Origin: Clostridium sp. E02
GTDB lineage: Bacteria > Bacillota > Clostridia > Lachnospirales > Lachnospiraceae
Length of the DNA stretch: 64,000 bases
Direction of reading: 5' to 3'
Assembly: GCF_003833015.1 (NCBI RefSeq)
Contig: NZ_RJLQ01000010.1
Span: forward strand, 91,678-155,677
A program made the translations under genes and the position numbers. Positions 52,870 through 61,335 of the stretch are shown piece by piece (within the stretch, counting starts at the first letter, position 1; every line of letters starts with the position of its first letter). The notes below the pieces were generated by a model, which searched no databases, was not told the DNA's origin, and saw only the letters and a program-made list of their open reading frames with translations.

Positions 52870-53703
52870 TCAATTTTTAATAAAATGAACCATTTCTCCA
52901 TGGTTCCCAATCCAGTAGTTCTGTTCTTTGTATTTTGCCTTTAGATAATCTGTAAAATTCTCTGGGTTCTCCTTGTTATTTAAAAACATCTCATAATGTG
53001 CTGGTACCACTAGCAAAGGTTTTATCGTTCCTGCCAGATCCACTGCTTCCTGATAGGTCATATTTCCAATTATATTGGATTGATACCGAGTGGCATCTCT
53101 TCCATTGATGGGAAGAAACATTACATGTATCGGGACGAATCTTTTTAGTTTTTCATAAAGTCCATCGTAAATGCAGGTATCCCCGGAATGGTACATCCGG
53201 CAGCCATTCCCCTCTATTATAAATCCCAGGTAAGGAAATTCTCCGGTAACCGGATCCTGGTCCAAAAATTCATGAGCGGAGGCAATCCCCGTGACTTTTA
53301 TCCCCTCATTCAGACTTACGGTCAGATTCTCATTTACCCCCTGAAAACGACACTTCTCTATCTTCAGCTCTTCACTTAGGGAGGAAATTAGTTTTGCCGG
53401 TACTAGAAAGGTAGCATTTGGTGAACTTTTTGACATCTGATGCCAGGCTTTCCTGTCGATATGATCCAGATGATCGTGTGTTCCCAGTATATAGTCCGCA
53501 TTTACCACCTCTTCCGGTTTGAGCAAAGGGGGAATTCTTCGTTCTGGGTGTTCTGATAAAAACACATCAAGATACAGGACCTTGGTTCCCAGTTTAATAA
53601 TAAATCCCATCTGGCCCATCCACCAAAAGGCTGCTTCTGCCTTTTTTAAGTCCGCCCCATCGATCTCATTGATTAAGTCTATGCCTTTTTTTGCAATCTC
53701 CAT
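52870..53703 (-). CDS. Metallo-beta-lactamase-fold hydrolase (UlaG-like)
   Basis: Protein of 277 aa. Metal ligands in GTHDHLDHIDRKAW, YHSGDTCIYDG and the late His in VPAHYEMF. This is the L-ascorbate-6-phosphate lactonase (UlaG) type of the fold, with MGFIIKLGTKVLYLDVFLSE near the N-terminus. No ascorbate genes are nearby, so the substrate is open. Confidence 0.85.
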   Translation of the reverse strand: MEIAKKGIDLINEIDGADLKKAEAAFWWMGQMGFIIKLGTKVLYLDVFLSEHPERRIPPLLKPEEVVNADYILGTHDHLDHIDRKAWHQMSKSSPNATFLVPAKLISSLSEELKIEKCRFQGVNENLTVSLNEGIKVTGIASAHEFLDQDPVTGEFPYLGFIIEGNGCRMYHSGDTCIYDGLYEKLKRFVPIHVMFLPINGRDATRYQSNIIGNMTYQEAVDLAGTIKPLLVVPAHYEMFLNNKENPENFTDYLKAKYKEQNYWIGNHGEMVHFIKN

Positions 53704-53830
53704 CTATATCACCTTCCACTTTTTTTAAGGTATCATACCACAGTCTTTTTTTTCATTGCAAGCTTTCAGTATTAATAATTCGCTTTCGTTTGACGATACT
53801 TAAGATAGAACCTAAAAAAGGAGACTACAT

Positions 53831-54586
53831 ATGATCACATACAGTAATTTATATGATAACAACAATATGCAGAAAATAGCAGAAAAAGGCTGCATAAAGG
53901 TTTTTGAACATCAAAAGGATTTAAGTGTAAACGCTTCCTCTGCCATTGGGGCGTATTATGCTTCCGAGATGAACGTTCGAAAAAGACAGGTTTTGATTGA
54001 ACTAGATGGTAACGCGTTTACCATTCAGGCAGGTGCCATGCAATGGATTTCCGGACATGTTTCCATGACTTCTGGAATTAAGGGCGTCGGGGATTTTCTT
54101 GGTAAGGCCCTGGCATCTAAAGTTACAAAAGAAGCAACAGCGAAACCAGAATACAAAGGAAATGGTCTTGTTATGCTAGAACCTACCTATAAACATATCC
54201 TGTTAGAAGATATCTCCCAGTGGGGAAGTATGGTCCTAGAAGACGGACTATTTCTCGCCTGTGATTCCTCCATCAAACAGAACATAGTAGCAAGAACCAC
54301 ATTTTCTTCTGCTGCAGCCGGAAGAGAAGGGCTTTTTAATCTTTGTCTAACTGGAGATGGTATCGCTGTTTTAGAAAGTCCTGTCCCCAGAGAAGAACTA
54401 ATTGAATTTGATTTAAGAGATGATGAGATAAAAATTGACGGCAACATGGCAATTGCATGGTCAAACTCACTGAAATTTACGGTGGAACGATCTTCTAAGT
54501 CCCTGATTGGTTCTGCCGTATCGGGAGAGGGGCTTGTGAATGTATATAGAGGCTCCGGAAAAGTGTTAATGGCACCAGTCGGTTAA
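53831..54586 (+). CDS. AIM24 family protein
   Basis: Protein of 251 aa of the AIM24 (TIGR00266-like) beta-rich family. The start is HQKDLSVNASSAIGAYYASEM and the end GEGLVNVYRGSGKVLMAPVG, matching the repeated beta-helix pattern. No enzymatic function is known for the bacterial members. AAAGGAG precedes the ATG. It has its own terminator. Confidence 0.85.
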   Translation: MITYSNLYDNNNMQKIAEKGCIKVFEHQKDLSVNASSAIGAYYASEMNVRKRQVLIELDGNAFTIQAGAMQWISGHVSMTSGIKGVGDFLGKALASKVTKEATAKPEYKGNGLVMLEPTYKHILLEDISQWGSMVLEDGLFLACDSSIKQNIVARTTFSSAAAGREGLFNLCLTGDGIAVLESPVPREELIEFDLRDDEIKIDGNMAIAWSNSLKFTVERSSKSLIGSAVSGEGLVNVYRGSGKVLMAPVG

Positions 54587-54603
54587 AAATCTCTAACTTT
54601 ACG

Positions 54604-54640
54604 CCCCGTCTGTCCGTTTGTGGCAGACGGGGTTTATTTC
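54604..54640 (+). terminator. Terminator of the AIM24 gene
   Basis: Perfect 9-base stem CCCCGTCTG / CAGACGGGG followed by TTTATTT. Confidence 0.88.
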
Positions 54641-54681
54641 TGAATTTTTTCTTATATCTCCACGAAATTAATCCTCATGAT

Positions 54682-54741
54682 TTCTTAACAATTCTTAAAT
54701 CAACTTATTTTTATTGTTATTCTGTCAATAAGTGCTATAAT
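54682..54741 (+). promoter_or_regulatory. Promoter of the dlt-like cluster with tandem TTCTTAA response-regulator site
   Basis: Two direct TTCTTAA heptamers ten bases apart (54682-54688, 54692-54698), then -35 TTGTTA (54714-54719), 16-base spacer and -10 TATAAT (54736-54741). Direct repeats with helical phasing at about -55 to -65 are typical OmpR-family activator sites. Autoregulation by the response regulator encoded next is inferred. Confidence 0.65.
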
Positions 54742-54781
54742 TTTTCATGTTTCCAGTATCGTGCAAGGAGGGATTTGATTC

Positions 54782-55495
54782 ATGAATTTTACCCAGCAGA
54801 TTTTAGTTGTCGACGACGATGCCGACATTCGTGAAGTGCTTCGCATTCACTTGGAGAATAAAGGATATCTAGTTACAGAATCCACAAATGGCGAGGAAGC
54901 CATATCTGCTGTTGCAAACAATCCGGAGATTGATCTTATTATTCTGGATATTATGATGCCTGGTCTCTCAGGTATTGATGCCTGCAAAAAAATCAGATCG
55001 CTCTCTTCTGCTCCCGTACTATTTTTAACAGCAAAATCCAAGGAAAGTGATAAAAAGTCGGCTTATGAAAACGGAGGGGATGATTATCTGGTCAAACCTT
55101 TTTCCCAAGCGGAACTATTGATGAAGGTTCATTCTCTGTTAAGAAGATATGTTATATACAAAGGAAAGTCAGAATCTGCAATCAACGTATCAGAAGTTCA
55201 CATTCAAGATCTTGTCATTGACACAACTGGTCATTGTGCCTACCGGGAAAACCAGAAAATTGAACTTACGGATACTGAATTTATGATTCTTATGTATCTT
55301 GTGAATCACAAAGGCACTCCAAAAGATGCTCAGTCCATATACGAAGGGGTCTGGGAAGATCAATACCTTCCATCCTCCACCAATACCATTATGGTGCATA
55401 TTTTAAAGCTGAGAAAAAAACTGGAACTAGATTCCAATGATCCCACCATTATCCGTACTGTTTGGGGAAAGGGATATCAAATTGATGAAATATAA
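54782..55495 (+). CDS. OmpR/VanR-family response regulator of the dlt-like cluster
   Basis: Response regulator of 237 aa: receiver with DDDAD near residue 12, phospho-Asp in LIILDIMMPG near 55, Lys in DDYLVKPFSQAE, and a C-terminal winged helix with LTDTEFMILMYL and NTIMVHILKLRKKLE. AAGGAGG site. It overlaps the kinase gene by 11 bases and heads a seven-gene co-directional run that ends with the SGNH protein. Confidence 0.92.
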   Translation: MNFTQQILVVDDDADIREVLRIHLENKGYLVTESTNGEEAISAVANNPEIDLIILDIMMPGLSGIDACKKIRSLSSAPVLFLTAKSKESDKKSAYENGGDDYLVKPFSQAELLMKVHSLLRRYVIYKGKSESAINVSEVHIQDLVIDTTGHCAYRENQKIELTDTEFMILMYLVNHKGTPKDAQSIYEGVWEDQYLPSSTNTIMVHILKLRKKLELDSNDPTIIRTVWGKGYQIDEI

Positions 55496-56810
55496 ACGAC
55501 TTTCTTCCCTGCATTATAAACAGATTGTGGTTCTTATTTTGGGGGCTGTTATCAGCCTTTTCATGTTCTTTATTTCACAATCTCTTGGTGATTATGTGAT
55601 TTCCAAGAGGCATAAGAGTCAGGATTCTGCAGTCAACCGCTTAACGAAATACCAAGACTCCTTTGAACAATACATTCATGACAATCATCTGTCAGTGAAA
55701 AATATACGTGCCATCTCCAAGTGGGTGAAATCTCACAAATATGTGTACGTGACCATCTATAGCGGTGAAGAAATCATCTATGAATCCGGTTTCTGGAACG
55801 ATTCCTATTCTTCCTATGAAACAACCGGATCCATTATGGAAAGTACTCCCCAAACGGAGAGAAATATTGATTTTACAGATGGTACCTACTCTGTATCTAT
55901 CCTTGATTCATCAGAAATCAAATGGTACAATGTTGTGTTTTATATTTCATGGGGATTTTTCTTTTTTTTCCTGTTTATGATTCAGATCCTATATAATCGA
56001 AGAATCATTGATCGGATTGTTTCCTTATCAAGAGAAGTCTCACTCATTGAGCAAGGGGATTTAGAGCAACCAATTCATCATAAAGGGAACGATGAAATTT
56101 CCCTGCTTGCAAAAAATGCAGATAATATGCGGCATTCCATACTAACCCGATATGTCAGCGAAAAAGAAGCATGGGATTCCAATCGTGAACTCATTACCTC
56201 TATGTCCCATGACATCCGAACTCCCCTGACATCTTTAATCGGTTATCTGGAAATCCTTGATACCAAAGGCTATCACTCGGATGCACAATTTCATAAATAT
56301 ATTCGTAGCTGCTGGAATAAAGCACTCCAGCTAAAAAACCTTTCCGATCAACTGTTTCAATATTTTCTTGTCTTTGGAAAGGATACAATTTTAATGGAGC
56401 TGGAGCTGTTCGATGCTAAAATCCTGCTCCCACAGCTCCTAAGCGAACAAATATATGACAGCAACACGCAGAAATATGAATTGAGAACGGAGTTTTCAGA
56501 TGTACCCTGTATCATTCGGGTGGATGTGTCCTATTTAAAGCGGTTATTTGATAATCTGTTTTCCAATGTCCAAAAGTATGCAGATCCCGATGATCCAGTT
56601 GAGATTCTCGTAAGAAGAGAAAAGGATAATTTAAAGATCTTTATTACTAATTCCATCCGAACGGACGGTATGTTTAAAGAAAGTACAAATATTGGTTTAA
56701 AAACCTGTAAAAAAATCGTAGAGCAAATGATGGGAACGTTTGAAATCTCTAAAATCAAAAACAAGTTTCATGTATGTACAACCGTTCCCATTGAATCAAC
56801 AAAGGAGTAA
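55485..56810 (+). CDS. Sensor histidine kinase of the dlt-like cluster (VanS-like)
   Basis: Membrane kinase of 441 aa. Helices near residues 12-32 and 148-170 enclose a sensor of about 110 residues. HAMP, HisKA with phospho-acceptor His in SMSHDIRTPLTSLIGYLE and a HATPase_c with NLFSNVQKYADPDDP (N box) follow. G boxes are weak (RTDGMFKESTNIGLKTCKKIVEQ), as in some VanS/LiaS-like kinases. The start is the ATG 11 bases before the regulator stop. It may sense cell-wall stress such as cationic peptides. Confidence 0.88.
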   Translation: MKYKRLSSLHYKQIVVLILGAVISLFMFFISQSLGDYVISKRHKSQDSAVNRLTKYQDSFEQYIHDNHLSVKNIRAISKWVKSHKYVYVTIYSGEEIIYESGFWNDSYSSYETTGSIMESTPQTERNIDFTDGTYSVSILDSSEIKWYNVVFYISWGFFFFFLFMIQILYNRRIIDRIVSLSREVSLIEQGDLEQPIHHKGNDEISLLAKNADNMRHSILTRYVSEKEAWDSNRELITSMSHDIRTPLTSLIGYLEILDTKGYHSDAQFHKYIRSCWNKALQLKNLSDQLFQYFLVFGKDTILMELELFDAKILLPQLLSEQIYDSNTQKYELRTEFSDVPCIIRVDVSYLKRLFDNLFSNVQKYADPDDPVEILVRREKDNLKIFITNSIRTDGMFKESTNIGLKTCKKIVEQMMGTFEISKIKNKFHVCTTVPIESTKE

Positions 56811-56815
56811 ACGCA

Positions 56816-58321
56816 ATGAACAATGTATTGGAATATTTAGAACAATCAAAGAACCGATATCCACATAAAATAGCGTTTGATGATCTTACGAATCGTTGCA
56901 CGTATGAAGAACTTTACGATAATTCCAAAAGAATAGGCAGTTTTCTTTCTCAATATACACACCCATGCCGACCAGTTGCCGTCTATATGGATAAAAGTGT
57001 AGAAGCCTTAACTGCTTTTTTGGGAATCGTATCTGCTGGATGTTTTTATACCTTGATCTCAATCGAACAGCCTATTTTTCGAATCCAGCAGATTTTAGAT
57101 GTACTAAATCCGGAATGTATCATAACCCGAAAGGGGTTAGAAACCACATTTGCTGAACTATCTTACAACGGGAAACTCTTTGACTATGAAACAACGGTAC
57201 AGTTTGATCGACTCGATGAACCGTTGCAAAAAATTCGAGATTTATCCCAGGATATCCACCCCTTATACTGCAACTTTACTTCTGGTTCAACTGGAGTTCC
57301 AAAGGGCGTATTGGTCAGTCACCGGTCTGTCATTGATTTCATGGAATATTTTCCAGATATGTTCCAGATCACAGAAAAAGACCGGATTGGAAACCAGGCC
57401 CCCTTTGACTTTGATGTTTCGGTAAAAGACATTTATTCCACCCTTAAAACAGGGGCTTCCATGATTATTCTACCGAAGAAATTTTTCTCTATACCCGCCC
57501 GTCTTTTGGACTGTTTGTGCGATTTTCAGGTGACTACCTTAATTTGGGCCGTTTCTGCCCTTTGTATGGTCAGCCAGTTAAAAGGGTTTACCTACAAAGT
57601 ACCAAATAGTGTAAATAAAGTGTTATTTAGTGGAGAAGCGATGCCTACCTCCCAACTGCGTATCTGGCAGGACCATCTTCCGGAGGCTTCCTTCGTAAAT
57701 CTATACGGTCCCACCGAGATTACATGTAACTGTACTTACTATGCCATCTTAAGAAAATTTGAACCGGATGAAATGATTCCTATCGGCAAGGCATTTCCGA
57801 ACGAACATGTATTTCTTCTGAACAAAGAAAACAAAGAAGTGACAAAAGAAGAGGAAATTGGGGAAATCTGCGTATCTGGGACAGCTCTTGCACTGGGATA
57901 TTATCATGCCCCCGAACAAACCAGCCGTTCCTTTGTACAAAATCCTCTCAATCCCAATTATATAGAACTTATATACCGGACGGGCGATCTTGCTTATTAT
58001 AATCACGATGGGGATCTATGTTTTTCAGGACGCAAAGATTTTCAGATCAAACACATGGGACACCGGATCGAACTAGAGGAAATTGAACGGATTTTAAACA
58101 GCTATCCTGAGGTGGAACGCGCCTGCTGTGTCTTTCATCCAGTGAATAAACGGATTGCTGCTTTTTATAGCGGAAGCTTAGAGGGAAAAGAAATTTTAAA
58201 GCGAATGCGTAACCATCTTCCTTCCTATATGATTCCTAACGTATGCTTTCCGCTTGCTCAATTACCAGTTACCCCCAATGGGAAAATGGATCGAAAAAAA
58301 TTATTGGAGATGTTCTCATGA
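56816..58321 (+). CDS. DltA-like amino acid adenylating enzyme
   Basis: Stand-alone A domain (501 aa) activating an amino acid with ATP for transfer to the carrier protein. A3 FTSGSTGVPKGV near residue 154, A4 APFDFDVSVKDIYSTL with Asp200 in the place that binds the substrate amino group, A5 NLYGPTE, A8 HMGHRIELEEIE near 413, and catalytic A10 Lys490 in PNGKMDRK. True DltA has FDLSVMD at A4 (D-alanine); here FDVSVKD, so the substrate may differ. It follows the kinase by five bases and overlaps the PLP enzyme gene by four (ATGA). Named dltA only by analogy. Confidence 0.88.
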   Translation: MNNVLEYLEQSKNRYPHKIAFDDLTNRCTYEELYDNSKRIGSFLSQYTHPCRPVAVYMDKSVEALTAFLGIVSAGCFYTLISIEQPIFRIQQILDVLNPECIITRKGLETTFAELSYNGKLFDYETTVQFDRLDEPLQKIRDLSQDIHPLYCNFTSGSTGVPKGVLVSHRSVIDFMEYFPDMFQITEKDRIGNQAPFDFDVSVKDIYSTLKTGASMIILPKKFFSIPARLLDCLCDFQVTTLIWAVSALCMVSQLKGFTYKVPNSVNKVLFSGEAMPTSQLRIWQDHLPEASFVNLYGPTEITCNCTYYAILRKFEPDEMIPIGKAFPNEHVFLLNKENKEVTKEEEIGEICVSGTALALGYYHAPEQTSRSFVQNPLNPNYIELIYRTGDLAYYNHDGDLCFSGRKDFQIKHMGHRIELEEIERILNSYPEVERACCVFHPVNKRIAAFYSGSLEGKEILKRMRNHLPSYMIPNVCFPLAQLPVTPNGKMDRKKLLEMFS

Positions 58322-59502
58322 ATGAAACAAACAACAAATCAATCCTTGAGGAATCAATACGCAAGTATGAAACCCCTTTTTATCTTTTTGATACGGATCG
58401 TCTAACAAAAAAGATCCAAACCATAAAATCAATCCTGGGACCAGAACCTGAGATCTGCTACGCAATGAAAGCCAATCCATTTCTAATTAAAAGTCTGGAA
58501 GACAGCGTGAATTATTTTGAAGTCTGCTCCCCAGGTGAGTTTAACATCTGTGAACGATCTGGAATTAACATGAATCAAGTCGTCCTCTCTGGTGTATATA
58601 AAAAACCGGAAGATTTGGAATACGCCATAACTACGTATGAAAACAGAATCATCTATACCGTTGAATCTCTCGCTCACTGGCAGTCTCTTTCTGCTTATAC
58701 AAAGAAACACAAAATCTCAATACGGGTTCTTTTGCGTTTGACATCCGGGAACCAGTTTGGCATGGATGAGAGTCTCATCCGGAAGCTTATATTCGAAAAT
58801 CCTTACGATTATATCACCATAGAAGGCATTCAATATTTCTCTGGTACTCAAAAAAAATCTGCGAAAAAACTGGAACAAGAGCTAATCATGCTCAATCAGT
58901 TCTGTGAAGATTTAAAACAAGATTATGGGTTTACTGTCCAGAGATTAGAATATGGACCAGGGCTTTTTGTAAATTATTTTAAAGAAGATTCCATAGAAGA
59001 AAACGACATGCTTAAAGCTCTTTCTCTGGCACTAAAACATCTTACCTTCGGTGGCAGAGTCACATTGGAAATGGGCCGTTTTCTGGTGGCTTGCTGCGGT
59101 TATTATGTAACCACTGTGGTGGATACAAAGATGAATAAAAACCAGAATTACTGCATTGTAGATGGCGGAATCCACCATTTGAATTATTATGGTCAGATGC
59201 TTGCTATGAAAAAGCCGCCAATTGTCCACCCGGAAGAGGAAATAGGCAATAAAAAAGAATGGACGGTATGCGGGTCTCTCTGTACTGCAAGTGATGTTTT
59301 AATCCGTCAGTACCCATTTTACGGTTTGAAATCAGGGGATCACTTGATATTCGAAAAAACAGGTGCCTATTCTGTCACGGAAGGAATTTCTTTATTTTTA
59401 AGTCGTCAGCTTCCTCAGATAACCCTCTATTCTTCTGCATCTGGTTTTACCATTGCCAGACCCATTACAGATACCGATCCAATCAATTATTTTAACCCAT
59501 AA
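58318..59502 (+). CDS. Fold-type III PLP-dependent decarboxylase-like enzyme (LysA/ODC family) inside a dlt-like operon
   Basis: Protein of 394 aa of the alanine racemase/diaminopimelate-ornithine decarboxylase fold. PLP Lys51 in CYAMKANP, phosphate-binding region EYGPGLFV near 211, EMGRFLVA at 251-258 (LysA has EPGR), catalytic Cys322 and Asp326 in CGSLCTASDVL, and Tyr351 in GAYS. All residues for decarboxylation are kept. No lysine genes are near. The start overlaps the adenylase stop by four bases, so it is tightly coupled. It may decarboxylate the amino acid before or after loading on the carrier, as BtrK does on ACP-bound glutamate in butirosin synthesis. The exact role is unknown. Confidence 0.88.
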   Translation: MNETNNKSILEESIRKYETPFYLFDTDRLTKKIQTIKSILGPEPEICYAMKANPFLIKSLEDSVNYFEVCSPGEFNICERSGINMNQVVLSGVYKKPEDLEYAITTYENRIIYTVESLAHWQSLSAYTKKHKISIRVLLRLTSGNQFGMDESLIRKLIFENPYDYITIEGIQYFSGTQKKSAKKLEQELIMLNQFCEDLKQDYGFTVQRLEYGPGLFVNYFKEDSIEENDMLKALSLALKHLTFGGRVTLEMGRFLVACCGYYVTTVVDTKMNKNQNYCIVDGGIHHLNYYGQMLAMKKPPIVHPEEEIGNKKEWTVCGSLCTASDVLIRQYPFYGLKSGDHLIFEKTGAYSVTEGISLFLSRQLPQITLYSSASGFTIARPITDTDPINYFNP

Positions 59503-59516
59503 AGGAGAAAAACAAG

Positions 59517-59744
59517 ATGAAACAATTATTAGAAATTTTAAATGAGATTAACCCAGGAATTGATTATGAAACGGAGACAGGTTTGATTGATGAGAGTCTT
59601 CTTGATTCTTTTTCTCTTCTCTCTCTGATCCCAGAACTAGAAGATGCATTTCAGGTAGAAATCACCCCAGCGGAAATGATTCCTGCCAACTTTAATTCTG
59701 CCACCGCCATCTGGAATATGATCGTAAGTCTGAAAGAGGATTAA
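59517..59744 (+). CDS. Acyl/peptidyl carrier protein of the dlt-like cluster
   Basis: Carrier protein of 75 aa with phosphopantetheine Ser31 in LIDESLLDSFSLLSLIPELE, the DltC-like DS(F/L) motif. It carries the activated amino-acyl group as a thioester from the adenylase to the MBOAT protein. AAAGGAG site; two bases before the MBOAT gene start. Confidence 0.9.
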   Translation: MKQLLEILNEINPGIDYETETGLIDESLLDSFSLLSLIPELEDAFQVEITPAEMIPANFNSATAIWNMIVSLKED

Positions 59745-59746
59745 TT

Positions 59747-61324
59747 ATGACGTACCAATCTATCCTGTATCTTTTTCTCTTTCTTCCTGCCGTTATGTTA
59801 ATTTATCAGGTGACCCCTGAGCGGCACCGGTACAAGATCCTATTAACTGCGAGTTACTTATTTTTTCTCTCTGTTAGTGGGAAGCTGGTTTTGTTTCTTC
59901 TTGTTTCTACTTTATCCAACCATCATACAGGATTATGGATGGACTCCCTGAAACAAATGCCGGATGGAATTGATCATCAAACGAAGAAAGAGACACAAAA
60001 GGCCCTCCAGAGTATCCGTCGTAGAATCTTATGGTTTGGAATCGCCATTCAGCTTACTATGCTGATTGCATTAAAATATTCTGGATTTTTTAGCGATAAC
60101 CTAAATGTCCTATTAAAGGCAGTTTCCTTCCCATACCTTTTGCCTACCTTAAAATTTGCATTGCCCATTGGAATCTCTTTTTATACCTTACAAGCGATTT
60201 CCTATCTGATTGATGTCTATTATGGAAAGATCAAAGCGGATGGGCATTTGGGCAGGCTTGCACTTTATCTAACTTTTTTCCCAACCATTATGGAAGGTCC
60301 CATCTGCCGGTATTCGCAGACAGCTTATGCACTTACAGAAGGGAAACCATTAACCTATAGACAGACCACGTATGGAGCCCAGCGGATCATTTGGGGATTA
60401 TTTAAAAAGCTAGTGATCGCTGACCGTCTAAACTTGTTGGTTGAGACCATCTTTGGCTCCCCAAACCAATATGGAGGAATTGTTGTCATTGCTGGCGCTG
60501 TCCTTTATACCTTTCAGCTTTATGCTGATTTTTCTGGCTGTATCGACATCACCATTGGTACTGGTGAAATCTTTGGGATTGCTATCCCAGAAAATTTTCG
60601 CCAGCCATTTTTCTCTAAAACACCTTCCGAATTCTGGCGCCGATGGCATATAACTTTAGGGACTTGGCTGAAAGATTATATCTTCTATCCCATCTCATTA
60701 ACGAAAATGGGAAAAAAACTGGGAAAATACACCCGAGCAAAGTTTAAAAAGCATACAGGACAGGTGCTTGCTTCTACCCCTGCATTATTCGGAGTTTGGA
60801 TCTGCAATGGGTTCTGGCACGGGAGCGGATGGAACTACTTATTTTACGGTATGTATTATTTTGTTCTTATCCTTATAGATAATTTTATGGAGCCAACCGC
60901 AGAGAAATTAAGAAACAAATGGAAGATTCAAAAAAACCATCCTGTCTATCTGGGATTCCAATCAGTCAAACTTCTTCTCATTGTATTTACCGGGGAGCTG
61001 TTTTTCCGTGCCAATACGTTAACAGATGGATTTCACATGTTTCTTTCTATCTTTAACCGGTTTCAATTAAGTGCTTTTACGGATGGCTCCCTTATGAAAC
61101 TGGGGCTCTCCATACAGGACTATGGAGCCGTATTACTTGGTTTACTTGCAGTCCTTGTGGTTGATTTGATTCACGAGCGAGGTGGTTCCATACGAGATTC
61201 CATCTCCAAGTTAAACCTCCCGATTCGATGGAGTCTTCTATACGCCTCCCTCTTTCTTGTTATTATTTTGGGAGCTTATGGGAATGGTTATTTACCGGCA
61301 AAACTTATCTATGCCGGATTTTGA
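59747..61324 (+). CDS. MBOAT O-acyltransferase (AlgI/DltB-type)
   Basis: Polytopic membrane protein of 525 aa that moves an acyl group from the carrier across the membrane to a surface polymer. Both MBOAT His are present: His301 in FWRRWHITLGTWLKDY and His358 in CNGFWHGSGWNY. AlgI-type features include ISFYTLQAISYLIDVYYG and FFPTIMEGPICRY. It is longer than DltB (about 400) and nearer AlgI/PatA in size. It ends in LIYAGF. It overlaps nothing and is 11 bases before the SGNH gene. Confidence 0.9.
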   Translation: MTYQSILYLFLFLPAVMLIYQVTPERHRYKILLTASYLFFLSVSGKLVLFLLVSTLSNHHTGLWMDSLKQMPDGIDHQTKKETQKALQSIRRRILWFGIAIQLTMLIALKYSGFFSDNLNVLLKAVSFPYLLPTLKFALPIGISFYTLQAISYLIDVYYGKIKADGHLGRLALYLTFFPTIMEGPICRYSQTAYALTEGKPLTYRQTTYGAQRIIWGLFKKLVIADRLNLLVETIFGSPNQYGGIVVIAGAVLYTFQLYADFSGCIDITIGTGEIFGIAIPENFRQPFFSKTPSEFWRRWHITLGTWLKDYIFYPISLTKMGKKLGKYTRAKFKKHTGQVLASTPALFGVWICNGFWHGSGWNYLFYGMYYFVLILIDNFMEPTAEKLRNKWKIQKNHPVYLGFQSVKLLLIVFTGELFFRANTLTDGFHMFLSIFNRFQLSAFTDGSLMKLGLSIQDYGAVLLGLLAVLVVDLIHERGGSIRDSISKLNLPIRWSLLYASLFLVIILGAYGNGYLPAKLIYAGF

Positions 61325-61335
61325 GAGGAAATGGT

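Noticed and set aside
58318..59502. Calling the PLP enzyme lysA (diaminopimelate decarboxylase of lysine synthesis)
   Set aside because: The motifs fit the superfamily, but EMGR in place of EPGR and the location inside a dlt-like operon argue against a housekeeping lysA name.
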